Source: Hericium rajendrae | Taxonomy: Eukaryota; Basidiomycota; Agaricomycetes; Russulales; Hericiaceae | NCBI GenBank assembly: GCA_033439255.1 | Contig: CM065885.1 | Span: forward strand, 1,736,001 to 1,800,000 | Length of the DNA stretch: 64,000 nucleotides | Direction of reading: 5' to 3' | Shown: positions 33,195 to 43,278 of the stretch, piece by piece | Numbering within the stretch: the stretch's first letter is position 1 | Layout of the letters: each line of letters opens with the position of its first letter | The notes under the pieces: model-generated | What the model saw: only the letters and a program-made list of their open reading frames with translations | Told to the model about the DNA's origin: nothing | Database searches by the model: none | Program-made: the position numbers and the translations under genes

Positions 33195-33346
33195 TGATGA
33201 CCCTCTGATCTTTATTCGAACGCTTCGAACACATTCTTCTTAGAGAAAATGAGGTAGGAAAGGAAATCGTGCTGGATAGGCTGCCATTAACAAGGAACAG
33301 GCCGTTACGGACTCGATGGAGCGTGGAAGGCTATGATGACCTTCAT
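33195..33346 (-). pseudogene. Shard 2 of DDB1 exon 1
   Basis: The minus strand starts MKVIIAFHAPSS, where DDB1 has MKVVTTFHAPSS. It continues with alignable DNA (gatgaccctctgatcttt against gaagaccctctggccttg) and peptide patches such as FSKKNVFEAF for VAKTNALEVF. A stop follows soon after HAPSS. The flank to about 33520 resembles the DDB1 upstream sequence. It is independent of shard 1, because it is closer to the parent in different places and keeps the ATG. Confidence 0.75.
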
Positions 33347-34250
33347 GACAGTACCTCTGTTCTGATACGAGTTAGTGAAGAAATCCTGGAGAAGAATGTG
33401 AAGCTTACCGTCCATTCATTGTTCAGTGAAAGACTGATGCTACTTGAAATCTTAAGGTGAGAGTCCACGATCGCCGTGCGCATTCATGATAAGAAGCGCC
33501 CAGATTTGCATGAAGGAAGGAAGGAAGGACGCGTATAATCCGCGGCGGTCCTAATGAGGAACAGAGCCTGACTGCATAGGACTGCATGCGTATCATGTAA
33601 CTACTTACTCCGATCACTGTGCAGATTGACAACGAAACAAAAGTCAATACTGTAACCCTACATAGAACAACCGAGAGAGATTCGATGAAAGATCCGTGCT
33701 CGAACGGGAAACCCGGGTGAAGGAGATTCATCAATCGTGAGCAATGTCCATAGAGACATGCTTGTGAGCGTAAGAGCTCACGACGAGGCAAGGGCCAACG
33801 CATCGGAGACAACATGCGCGCATAATATCAGCACATCAGCGTGAATCGTGATGGAACAGAACGGAGAACAGACACAGACAGTATACAAAACTTATCGTCG
33901 ACTCTGAAACAATATAACATCAATTGAGGTTCGACCTCAGACTATCGTTCTCTTCAACGTGTAAAAAGCTAACCAAGACGGAACTGTGCATGACTCAAAT
34001 AGGTTCTCAATGCAGATGCATAGTTAGAGACAAGCAGCAAGGCGACCGTCATAAAGGCAGTCCAGTCGTAATCCGATCCATTCAGCACAGTACCACATCA
34101 GACAAGCACAGTACGTATGTAAGTATGCATGCATAGCACAAATCATATGAATACAGCACATCGCTACGCACGAGCGGCGAACACAAAGAGTTCCACTACA
34201 GGGCTATCTAGTGCCACACAAAGGGTTATTAGACAGGGACGGGGAAGAAG
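33347..34250. other. Spacer, no gene seen
   Basis: Holds the copied DDB1 upstream DNA at its left end and the 3' flank of GVP36 at its right end. A short aagg repeat lies near 33513-33527. Confidence 0.4.
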
Positions 34251-35606
34251 TCAGAGGCGAAGGAGAGGAGAAGGAAGGTAGATCATGGGTTCACTGCAGG
34301 GGTACTTCAGTGGTCGCGAGACTTTCTAGGTTGTTGTTGTTAGATCGACCCAGCAAGGATGTAGAGTGCGAGACGCACCTGTATTCGCCCTCTGCAGCGA
34401 CACTGAGCTCTTCGATCTCGCCCTGCACGGCGGACAGAGACTCGGCAGCCACCGCGTGGTAAGCCAGCTATCACATGGCACTACATCAGTCTCAAGAATG
34501 CGTATGAGGGCGGGCAGAAGGCCTTACCTGGGCTTTGATGAGCTCGTTGAGGTTCTTGATGGGCTCGGGCTGTGTGGGGAGCACTGCATTCAGCAAGCAA
34601 GCACGCAGGGTCGAGGGCACGGCGTACGCTGTCCAGAACCGCCTTCATGAGCGTGATCGCGACCTCGGTCTTCTGCACGAGGTCGTCCTCGGCGTTCTCG
34701 ACCTCCAGACGCGCATGCTCCTGCTTCTGCGGGCTGGCGTTCTTCAGCCTGCGAGCAGCATCAGCACGTAATACAAAGAAAATTGAGGCCATCGTGAGAT
34801 AGAGAAAGAGGGACGCACGTCTGCTTCGCGGCGTCGAGCTCGAGCCGGCTGAAGCGCACCGCCTGGCGCGCCTTCATCGCGACGGCGATCGACGTCTGCA
34901 GCGTCTGCTGCCACGGCGCGAGGAACGCATTCTGGATCGTCTCGTCCTGGACGATGCGCGCCTCGGCGATCTTGTCCCACGCGCTGGCGTACTCCGTCAG
35001 AGCGCGCTCGAGCTTGTCGTCTGTGCCCGGGCCCGCGTTGGCGTGGACGGTCGCGGCGGCGGCGTTCGCAGCGCGGCTGAGCGCATGCGGGAGCGTCTTG
35101 TGCTGGGGTTGGGGCGGGGCGGTCGGGTTGGGGGCGGGGAGATTGGTGCCCTTGAGGTTGGATGCGGCGAATGTGGTGATGTTGTGCCCCAGGGCCGAGC
35201 CGAACTCGGCGAGGGACTCTTGCACCTGGGTGGGGTAGTCGTAGGCTTCGGTTTCGTAGACTTTAGTAATCCTGGATGCAGAGGTGAAAAGTTGGCCGTC
35301 GTCGATTGATGGGATGGAACGAAGTACTTACTTCAGGAGAGCAAGGTGAGTTTGGCGAAGGGCATCGACACGCGCCTCGAGGTCTTTGTACTCTGTAACA
35401 CCGAATATCGATATCTGTATCAAACATGCATCTGGAGCTCATCCACACGCACCCTGGGGGAGCTCAGTTATCTCATCAGGAGCGACCTGACCCAGTCTCT
35501 CCCTGGTGGCCTGCACACTAGAATTGAAGCCCTTGGCGAACTTGTTTGCGGACTGGCCGAGATTGAGAGTAGCGAAGCTCGAGGAGATCTTGTTCCAGCC
35601 TTCCAT
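34251..35606 (-). CDS. GVP36: GVP36-type BAR domain protein
   Basis: Seven exons with consistent phase: 35453-35606, 35332-35392, 34819-35271, 34628-34748, 34528-34569, 34379-34467, 34251-34293; 320 aa. It starts MEGWNKISSSFATLNLGQSA, then FNSSVQATRERLGQV, ELPQEYKDLEARVDALRQTH and VYETEAYDYPTQVQESLAEF, which is the BAR_GVP36 opening. The long helical core includes AWDKIAEARIVQDETIQNAF and LEVENAEDDLVQKTEVAITL. The last helix is QLAYHAVAAESLSAVQGEIE. Yeast Gvp36 is a Golgi and early secretory BAR protein that senses or bends membrane and affects endocytosis and vacuole shape. It is transcribed divergently from PUP1 with only 175 bp between the two start codons, so they share a promoter region. 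One exon was copied to 3030-3140. Confidence 0.88.
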
Positions 35607-35781
35607 TGCAGCGTCTGAGGTGACAAGGTGGTGCAGGATGATGGAGAGGAGGATACGGGCTGTGTGCCCCGCGCAACCTTCGTTGGTCCTGTGCAGGAAG
35701 CGGGGGCCATTACGTCAGCATTCGAGCCTGCAAGTGGCGACGCGCGGCGACGCGTAAGTACGCTTGTCTTCTACATTCACC
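35607..35781. promoter_or_regulatory. Shared divergent promoter of GVP36 and PUP1
   Basis: Only 175 bp separate the ATG codons of the divergent genes, so both promoters and 5' leaders must lie here. No clear TATA box; an overlapping pair of gacgcg motifs occurs around 35740-35755. Confidence 0.55.
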
Positions 35782-37447
35782 ATGACATCGACATACAGAG
35801 GCGCAGGGTTTGACTTTGGAAATGAGATTCGGTGAGTAGGAAGCATAGGTATTCAGAATCGCTGCTAAACCGAGCGATCTGTAGCAATTCGTTTCTGCAG
35901 GACAAGGGCTTGAATTTGCCCAAGGCTACTAGTACCGGTACCACTATTGTCGGCTGCCTCTTCAAGGATGGTATCGTCCTGGGCGCGGATACCCGTGCAA
36001 CTGAGGGACCCATCGTCGCAGACAAGAATTGCGAGAAGGTGCGCGGTCCCAGAAGGACTCAATATTACGCGTCCTCATCTTGTCTAGATCCATTATATCA
36101 CGGACAACATTCGGTGCTGTGGTGCAGGAACGGCTGCCGACACTGAATTTATCACCGCCCTCATCTCGTCGAACATGGAACTGCACGCGCTCAACACTGG
36201 ACGCAAACCCAGAGTCGTTACCGCCATGACGATGCTCAAACAGCGACTATTCAGGTGGGTCACTTGGTTTTCACATCTCTGACACCGCGTGTCTGACCGT
36301 GTTATCCTACATCCTCTCCACCTCCTGCGTCGCGTCATCTGCGTACATTTACGCCTTGCGTCACTCCGTCATGCGTCACCGGCCAAATCGCGCTGTGTGC
36401 ACATCAACATGCATTTATCCGCGGCTGGACGTCGTACGTCTTGCGTATCCGCGTCGATTTCATTGGGTCATATCCCTGCGTCACGCTCATCGCGTTCATT
36501 GGGTCATATTCCTGCGTCACTTCAATCCGCGCTGGATGTCATACGTCCTGCAAAACCGCGTTGATTCTCTCATTGGGACATTTCCCTGCGCCATTGGGTC
36601 ATATCCCTGCGCTGCGTCAATCCGCGCTGGATGTCGTACATCCTGCAAAACCGCGTTGATTCTTTCATCGGGTCGTATCCCTGCGTTCTGCGTTGCTTCA
36701 ATCGCGTCATTGGGTCATACCCATGCGTCCGCGTCACCTGCGTCCAACGTATCCCCGCGTCATACGTTTCCTCAAACTGCGTCGCGCACATCTGCGTCCT
36801 CCAAACTGCGTCACGCTATTGCGTTCAACATCATTGCCTCGCTACCGTCCTTCACGCTTAACATCCCCACTGAACACACTGACCTTACATGACGCAGCTA
36901 CCAAGGGCACATCGGCGCCGCGCTCGTCCTCGGCGGCGTGGACCCCAGCGGCCCCCACCTCTTCACGATCCACCCGCACGGCTCGACCGACAAGCTGCCG
37001 TACGTCACCATGGGCTCCGGCAGTCTCGCCGCCATGGCGATCTTCGAGTCCGGCTGGCGCCCGGACATGGAGGTGCGTTCGCCTGTCCTACATTCGTCTG
37101 CACTCGCGCTGATGCGGGAACAGAGGGAGGAGGCGGTCGCGCTGGTGGTGCAGGCGATCGAGGCGGGTATCTTCAACGATCTCGGCTCCGGCTCGAACGT
37201 AGATGCATGTGTGATCATGGCGACGCACACGGACTACCTGCGCAATTTTGTCAGGCCGAATGAGGTACGTGCTTTCCTTAAGGACTGAAAGAAATTGCTG
37301 ACGTCCCTCCAGCGAGTGGAGAAGGAGCGCAAGTACGGCTTCCGGCGGGGCACGACGGCGTGGACGTCGGAGAAGGTGCGCACGTTTGTCGTGGACGAGA
37401 AGGTCACGCCTCTGGCCACGGAGGGCGACGCGATGGATACGAGCTAG
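35782..37447 (+). CDS. PUP1: 20S proteasome subunit beta-2 (trypsin-like)
   Basis: Six exons: 35782-35831, 35885-36038, 36088-36254, 36898-37072, 37124-37264, 37313-37447; 273 aa, the usual size. A propeptide [20 protein letters not shown] precedes ATSTG, and the catalytic N-terminal Thr is residue 36 ([20 protein letters not shown]). Further signature blocks are [70 protein letters not shown] and [15 protein letters not shown]. The C-terminal extension ([11 protein letters not shown]...) fits the beta-2 tail that wraps beta-3. The third intron is 643 bp, more than ten times the others, and filled with a minisatellite. Splicing there gives FSYQGHIG, where the family usually has F-R/K-YQGHIG. 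Confidence 0.95.
36330..36860 (+). repeat. Minisatellite inside PUP1 intron 3
   Basis: Degenerate repeats of cattgggtcatatccctgcg, each usually followed by tca, occur about seven times (near 36460, 36487, 36564, 36591, 36667, 36708 and weaker). A longer 95-bp direct repeat starts at 36524 and 36619, with aatccgcgctggatgtc then gcaaaaccgcgttgattct. GCGTCA words are scattered throughout. Several frames stay open across it because of the repeat, but nothing resembles a protein. Confidence 0.85.
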
Positions 37448-37603
37448 ATTTGTTTTTCGGGCGCACTTGTGTTGTAGGATTGAAAATCAGAGGTTTTTCG
37501 AGAATTCAGAACTAGTGCTTGTCTCATTATGGGTTGGTGAACATGAAGGACAGTTCATTGTTCAGTAAATGTACGGTAGGATCCGCCACGGCACTCTCGT
37601 CTT

Positions 37604-37606
37604 GTA
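37604..37606 (+). repeat. Target site duplication GTA, left
   Basis: GTA directly before the left terminal repeat, matched by GTA at 39141-39143 after the right one. Confidence 0.6.
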
Positions 37607-39140
37607 CACCGCGCGTTGACCCTGGATTTCCTAGGGGGACATTCGCGGGAAAGAGCAAATGTCCTGAAGTGTCCAGCGAATGCTCCGTGGGGGCTCGAGA
37701 CCCCCGAATGTCCTGCCGATGTTAGATCGTCCACGTGTAGATAGCTTTGAGGCGCCTGACCTTGACGTGTCGCGAAATTCACTAAGTCGTGCTCAGGCGC
37801 GCCTCCCTTTTTGTGCCCCGCCTCCCTTCTCCCACCTCATCGTGCCCCGCAGCGAGTAAGTGCCTGTATGCGCTGTTTTCTCCTTCCCTCGACTTGACGA
37901 GCTCTATTTTCGTGATCTCTGGATCTATGCCAGGTGCACAGAAAGTCTCAGGCCGACATTACTGTCCGTGCAAGCCCTGTAGCTCCCATGATCCCCCGCG
38001 CAGGCAGGCCAAGCATACCATATATGACCATCTGGAGAGAAAATCAAGGGCCCTGGCCCGAAAGTCCTTGGCCTTGGCTCAAAAGTCCTCTCGGGCTGTC
38101 GCTTCTGTGCCGCTAGCAGCTCGGGATAACAATAATGTAGGTCTTTCTCGACCCCGCTGCCATCCTTCTGGGGAGTGCGAGCCTCCGCGACAAGAATCGC
38201 CTGTTGATGGCATGCGGGATTCATCAGGTGCGTGGGGATGCTTCTCACAATCGTGATACTGACGCCATGCCGCCTCTCGTGCTCGGAACCTGGATCTGAT
38301 CGCGCGATGCTTGACGCGACGCGCAGACTTGTAAGTGCTGTATCTCGTATTCGGAAGGAGATTCTTACCATCTTGGTCGCTCTGCGTAGTCTCGTCGCTA
38401 CCCGCTGGGGCAGCGCGCCGCGTGATGTATGGATCCTTGAAGCGGGGGCGATCGACGGCTTGTTTGGAAAGCCGAGCACGTTTGGCATCAGGGATTCTGG
38501 GAGACGCGGGAGGGTTCGGCATGATATATGGTATTTTGGAGCAGGTAAGTCATCGATTGTATGGTGTTTACAGCGCACTGAACGTTCGCTCTTTGGAGGC
38601 GCAGCTTAGACCATGGGGCTGCCGTATTTAACCTCTCTATCCATCCTCGTCGCCGCCGTCCCCGACTCGATCAAGGTTCTTCTTGATCCCTCTCGTCGCT
38701 GTCGCCTTTGATCGCTGCCCAATCCCGTCGCGCGATACGCATCGATTAATTCGCGTTCGATGTTCGTCATGCACACTTCTGTTGCCTCCTCGTAATTACT
38801 GCTCGCTTTGGAGCTTCGTTTCCCTTTCTCGCTCAGAACCTCAAGTCGTTTGCGAGCCTCGTGTACTTAATCTGTGCCAAATGCTAGCTACTGTATCATT
38901 TGCAATAAATCATATTTATTCGGAATTAATTGAGCAAGCAACAATACCAGCGCATGCCGCGGCTGGGTGCTGCTTTCCATGGACACTACAATATGACATT
39001 TGCCTGACATTGGCGGGAAATCGCGCGGGTCCGGAGATTGTCGGGCTGATGTTCCACAAAGTGTCCTGGGTGGACATTTGTCGGAAACCGGCCGTTTCCG
39101 GCAAATGTCCTGCCAGGAAATCGAGGGTCAACGCGCGGTG
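37607..39140 (+). mobile_element. CACTA/EnSpm-like non-autonomous DNA transposon, 1,534 bp
   Basis: Terminal inverted repeats start CACCGCGCGTTGACCC on both ends and stay similar for about 30 bp (ggatttcct against cgatttcct). A 3-bp GTA duplication flanks the element. Both ends carry many short subterminal copies, direct and inverted, of a ggacatttgccgg-like motif (about three on the left, six on the right). TIRs beginning CAC, 3-bp target duplications and dense subterminal repeats are CACTA features. Inside, a frame at 37927 reads like the N-terminus of a fungal Tnp2-type protein, but there is no room for a transposase. It is therefore probably a deletion derivative or MITE-like relative. 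Confidence 0.8.
37927..38050 (+). pseudogene. Transposase N-terminal remnant within the CACTA-like element
   Basis: ATG at 37927 gives MPGAQKVSGRHYCPCKPCSS, then HDPPRRQAKHTIYDHLERKS. The CxCxxC spacing with a following Arg-rich segment and HL motif resembles the N-terminal zinc-like knuckle of basidiomycete Tnp2-family CACTA proteins (established pattern, recalled and not searched). The catalytic part is missing. The region could be spliced to downstream frames, but none is recognisable. Confidence 0.45.
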
Positions 39141-39598
39141 GTACTCCTCCCAGTTCTGCCCATACCTTCCGGCCTCAAATCAAGGCTCATCCAAACTGTA
39201 TCGAGAACCGACACGTTCTTTTTTGCGCAAGCCTCGTCTCCGTGTCCGTGGTGCATGAGGAACTCAGTGAGGAAGACCACATAGAAATATGTGAGAGGCG
39301 TGCAAAAGCTGGTCGGGAGGGACCACGCAAGAGCCAGAAGGAGGTCTCCCCTTCGCGGCATATCAGTCGAGGAATAAGCATAGAAGACCATGAAGCTCGC
39401 ACAGATGATTCGGATGGCGCTATATAACGTACTCGGGTTGAGCGCGGACGGGGTGGACATCTTCCTCTGCATAGGTGACGGCATCCCCGTGGGCATCACG
39501 ACTTGATTCTTCGTGGAGAATAATGTATGAGATGATTCTAGTGAAAGTTTGAGCCATGATTCGATCTGAGTTGGGTCGTTGGGGTAACACGGCCTCAT
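39128..39598 (-). CDS. Unknown multi-pass membrane protein, 3' end replaced by transposon
   Basis: From the ATG at 39598 a frame of 156 codons runs to a TGA at 39128-39130. Hydrophobic segments include IRIICASFMVFYAYSST and LLLALAWSLPTSF, with FCTPLTYFYVVFLTEFLMHH, so several membrane helices are likely. It resembles part of fungal wax-synthase-like or similar multi-pass proteins only loosely, and I assign no family. An upstream hydrophobic stretch (LLLICVLVAYEAVLP, about 39585-39629) in another frame may be an earlier exon. The last four codons and the stop lie in the right terminal repeat of the CACTA-like element, so the original C-terminus has been cut off. The gene may be non-functional. 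Confidence 0.5.
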   Translation of the reverse strand: MRPCYPNDPTQIESWLKLSLESSHTLFSTKNQVVMPTGMPSPMQRKMSTPSALNPSTLYSAIRIICASFMVFYAYSSTDMPRRGDLLLALAWSLPTSFCTPLTYFYVVFLTEFLMHHGHGDEACAKKNVSVLDTVWMSLDLRPEGMGRTGRSTTAR

Positions 39599-39946
39599 AC
39601 GCAACTAATACGCAGATCAAGAGTAGCAAGGCAAGTCATAGTCAATAAGTACACGCGGTACGGAACGCCGACTAAAACGGAGAGCGTGCGTTCGAAGGCA
39701 AGACTTCAAAGTGGTCGACGCAAGGGTGGCATGTCAGGTTGCGTTAGAGAAGCACAGTGCTCGATATCTTTGAGGGAAATCCAGCGAAACTTCTCCGTAG
39801 CGGGCTCTGCTTCGAGACCGGAGCGACGAACACGCCATGAGAATGTTCTCAATAGAAGACTGATTATCTTATGTGTGGGGTGAGCCAGCAAACATCCAGC
39901 AAAACTATATGCATGAACATCCATTTAAGTCGTCAAAAGTAATAAA
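39599..39946. other. Spacer upstream of the truncated membrane gene
   Basis: May contain its promoter or an unresolved first exon; also the 3' flank of the p24 gene. Confidence 0.35.
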
Positions 39947-40872
39947 TTACACCTTATACCGCCGCCCCGTCTTCGTGAAGAACGTCTGGAGAACATAAAC
40001 TTGGAATCTGCAGAAAGTGACTGTCAGCGTTGGGCTAGATGAAGAGAAGAGAGGCGCATACACTGCCATCCCGATGACGCCGACCGTCTCGAGGACAGCA
40101 TACCAAAACAAGCGACTGGGAGCGATACGTCAGTATTGGGATGAGACGCGCATATGCAGACGCAGGACGCACTTTTGCGTGGACTTCACAATCGAGAACC
40201 CTCTGTTCTCCCTCGTGTGGAAACTAGAACCAGACTAAGTCAACGCCCAACACAAACACAAGCAGCCAACTCACTACTTCTGCGTCCTCTTGATATTCAT
40301 CAGCATGCCGTTCAGCCTGAATATGCTCTCCTCCAGCGCGCTCGTGTGCTCCGAAATCTGCCCCGGCTTCGCAGGCGCGTCGCGGCGCGGCTCGCTCTCG
40401 ACCATGATGTCGAACTCGATGAGCTTCTCGGTGAGCGTCGACATGTCGTTCTCGAAGCAGAAGGCGTATTCGCCGACGGTGTTCGCGGTGAGCACGTAGT
40501 CGCCCTGGCGCTCGCGCGTGCCGTCGAGGAGGACCTTGTCGTTCGGGTCTTTCACCTCGAAGTCGATGTCGAACGACCCGCCCGATTGGACCTGCGTCAG
40601 ACGCCGTTCAGGCTGTGCCCCACGCATTGCGACAAATTAGACATACGGCATAGTAGAACTGCAATCATACCGGCGGTTCGGTCAGTATGTAGTGTAGATT
40701 TGAGTACGCTACTCACACCAATCTTTTCCCCGGCCTTGTCGACCTCAGCGTAGAAACATAGTCGTTCGTTCGGCGAGATTGCGCTGGTCAGAGCCACGCC
40801 CCGCACGGATACCGTTAAGAAAGCCAAGGCAAGTACGGAAAGCAGCCAGTGGAAGTGGAAGGAGAGTGCCAT
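39947..40872 (-). CDS. p24/emp24 family cargo receptor (TMED)
   Basis: Six exons with consistent phase: 40717-40872, 40647-40658, 40275-40591, 40173-40223, 40062-40115, 39947-40007; 216 aa, the usual p24 length. A signal peptide (MALSFHFHWLLSVLALAFLT) is followed by the GOLD domain (SPNERLCFYAEVDKAGEKIG, FYYA, VQSGGSFDIDFEV, GEYAFCFENDMSTLTEKLIE). A coiled-coil stretch ends in SIFRLNGMLMNIKRTQKYFH. One membrane helix follows, with a short cytosolic tail FFTKTGRRYKV. p24 proteins cycle between ER and Golgi in COPII/COPI vesicles and help sort GPI-anchored and other cargo. The second exon is only 12 nt and encodes FYYA. The tail has an aromatic FF pair, the usual COPII signal, but a weak COPI signal. 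Confidence 0.9.
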
Positions 40873-41081
40873 GACAAGGCGACGAGGCCGTCAAGGCCGA
40901 ATGGGAAAGGCTGGTGGTGATGAATGCTGGAAATCACAGCCGTGAGTTGGCCGTGAGAATAGAGGATGGGGACTGGAGGCGGCCAAACAACGCGTAAATA
41001 CGGGCCGCGGCTGCTGCACTCAGGCGACTGCACTCTTCCTGTTTCGCTTCCATCCACCCGCGTATCTATTCCAAGACCATA

Positions 41082-43278
41082 ATGAACGGCGAAGACATAT
41101 CTCAGTAAGAGCTCTCATTCCATAAAAAATGTGTGTCTTTTAACGTGGAAACAGGGAGCTCGAATGGTTCTCTTCCTGCATGCTGCATGCTACACCTTCG
41201 AGCTCTCCGACGAAAATGCCGCATAGTCCTTTCCCATCTATGTCGCTCCATCAATCGTCTCCTGGCTGCCTGCGAAGCAATCCGTTTGATGGACTTTTTC
41301 TTCAAGATGGACTCGCCCTGAATCATCTAAGCGTCTTTTCACCTGCGCGGCCTTCTCCCAGAGCGCATACAAGCGGCTCCTTACTCCGTCGCGTCTTTTC
41401 TTCCTCTCCTGCATCGCTGCTGTCCGTTTTCCGCTCTGATTCCAGCTCGTCTACCTCTTATCATCAGTCTCAATCATCTGATGAGTCTTACACTCATCTC
41501 GATACACCTCCCGGTAACCTGAACCACCTTCAACTGATCGCATCTCCCTCTCCGCTGCCATTTGGTCCTCGCTCGCCTCTCTCTTCGCATTCGTTCTCGC
41601 CATTGAAAGCACCTAGCAATGCTCTTTTCTCCGCAACACCTAACTTCATGTCAACTCCACCGACGCTCTTCGCCGCGTACACGCCAGGCATCTCTCCAAT
41701 CGAGCATTCTCCCAAAGACCTCAAAGCTTCCGTGCGCTCGCCTTCTGTGGATGGCTCTCTTGACGACCTAGTTCCCTCACATGAGACTGACGCACCTTCT
41801 ACATCTCGGACTCCCTTCATGGACAAGCTCATGCGCGCTCGATCTGATACCTCTGCTCCGTCTTCACCTGCTCCTCCAATGTCTTCTTTTACTCGCGTTC
41901 ACTCATCTGTAACGCCGCGGACATCTTCACCCCCTCGGCCTTCCTCGCCGGCAAACTGGCTTTCCCCTGGATTCTGCTCTCCTTTATCTGCCGTATCGAG
42001 CCAGGGTCCTCCTTCTCGTTCTCAGAGCTTGTCTCTACCTGGGATCCCCGTCGTCGAGGCTACTGATCTTGACTTCCTATTCGAGCCTCGGAGACTTACG
42101 CGCTCAATGCGAAACCGTCTTGGACCTGTTCAGGCCGCAATCTCAGAGCCTCGTTTAAGAGAGGTAGGCCGAAATTCTGCTCTTTGTTTGACATTTATTT
42201 ATCCCATCTTCTAGGACACATCCCGGAAGCCAGCCAGGAAGACGGAAACTAAACGGCCCCGTCCAGAGACCTGTACTCCAGAACCAACAGCGAAAAAGCA
42301 GAAGACAGACACTCCTGCACCTACAACCGGATCTAACGAGACTAACAGCAGCACCTACGCTCAACGGACATTCCCTTCTAACATACCCATCAATCCAACT
42401 TTCCCTCTTTTCTACCGTCGCTTCCCCGTCAGCTCCTACCGCCAGTCGGGTGATAAACCGTCAGTCCAATTATCATTTTTTTCACGCCAAATCCTGAAAC
42501 ATCATAGGCCCGTGCTTAAATCTCAGTCCGGCGCATCTTACAATCCCCCACGGGAGACTTTCGACCTTTACACGCCGCGTTTTGTCCGAGGACGCGGGAG
42601 GGAGAAGGTTGGCGCGTGCCCGATCTGCTGCGAGAGCCTCGAGCGCGGTGGGGAAGGTAAGGTCTTGTGGTTAAGCACCAAGTTCTCAGCATTCAAGTGG
42701 TACGGCGCACCTCTTACCCCCGTCTGAAACCAGCTAACAGCCTCACGCAGAGTAATGTCTCTTCTGTAAATCCAAAAGCGTGATTGACTGGCTCCTCAGC
42801 TACCACATGCAATACTACCATGGTAACTAGTCCTTCATCTTATCCATCGACTTGGTTCACCCTTCATCTTGCGGCCAGGTATCTCAGCCGTGACAGGCCT
42901 CCCCTACTCCCCTCCCACCGCCTTCCGCGTCGTGCCGCGCCCAGAAGCAGGGAAGCTCGAGAGGACAGAGATCACGCAGGGCCGGTGCCACAAGTGCAAG
43001 AAGTGGGTGAACGTGGAAGGCATCAAGGACTTTGAAGCAAAGGTAACGTTGCCGTCAATGCAGAAAAATAATTATGTGCTGATGACGGCTTGCTGCGCGA
43101 CAGGTCAAGGAGATCTACTGGTACGTTGTTGCCCGAGATCACACGCCGCTTATCGTATGGACGTCGTATCAGGTGGAAACACGCAGCCACATGCCACCAT
43201 GGCTCCGCGCTCGATGGCGAACGCGACATCTACATCGAAGACGCACTATACCACCAACTCGCATCCTCGCATGCATAA
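41082..43278 (+). CDS. Rua1-type transcription regulator (C-terminal zinc domain)
   Basis: Eight exons with consistent phase: 41082-41104, 41155-42163, 42215-42459, 42508-42696, 42800-42822, 42879-43042, 43104-43120, 43173-43278; 591 aa. The first 430 residues are Ser/Pro-rich and disordered, with a basic KKQKT patch that could be a nuclear signal. The C-terminal domain reads FDLYTPRFVRGRGREKVGAC, then PICCESL, LWLSTKFSAF, YHMQYYHGISAVTGLPYSPP, CHKCKKWVNVEGIKDFEAKV and IYWWKHAATCH. This is the Cys/His pattern of the Rua1 C-terminal domain (formerly DUF4451). Ustilago maydis Rua1 activates the ustilagic-acid cluster; the target here is unknown. Exons 5 (23 nt) and 7 (17 nt) are micro-exons within the conserved domain. 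The donor of exon 4 is the least certain. Confidence 0.85.

Noticed and set aside
36299-36892. A 197-codon open frame on the plus strand inside PUP1
   Set aside because: It is made of minisatellite repeats, lies wholly inside an intron required for a correct proteasome subunit, and several frames are open there for the same reason.
37604-39143. The element as a Helitron or Tc1/mariner
   Set aside because: Helitrons lack long TIRs and target duplications, and Tc1/mariner elements duplicate TA. Here there are CACCG TIRs and a GTA duplication.
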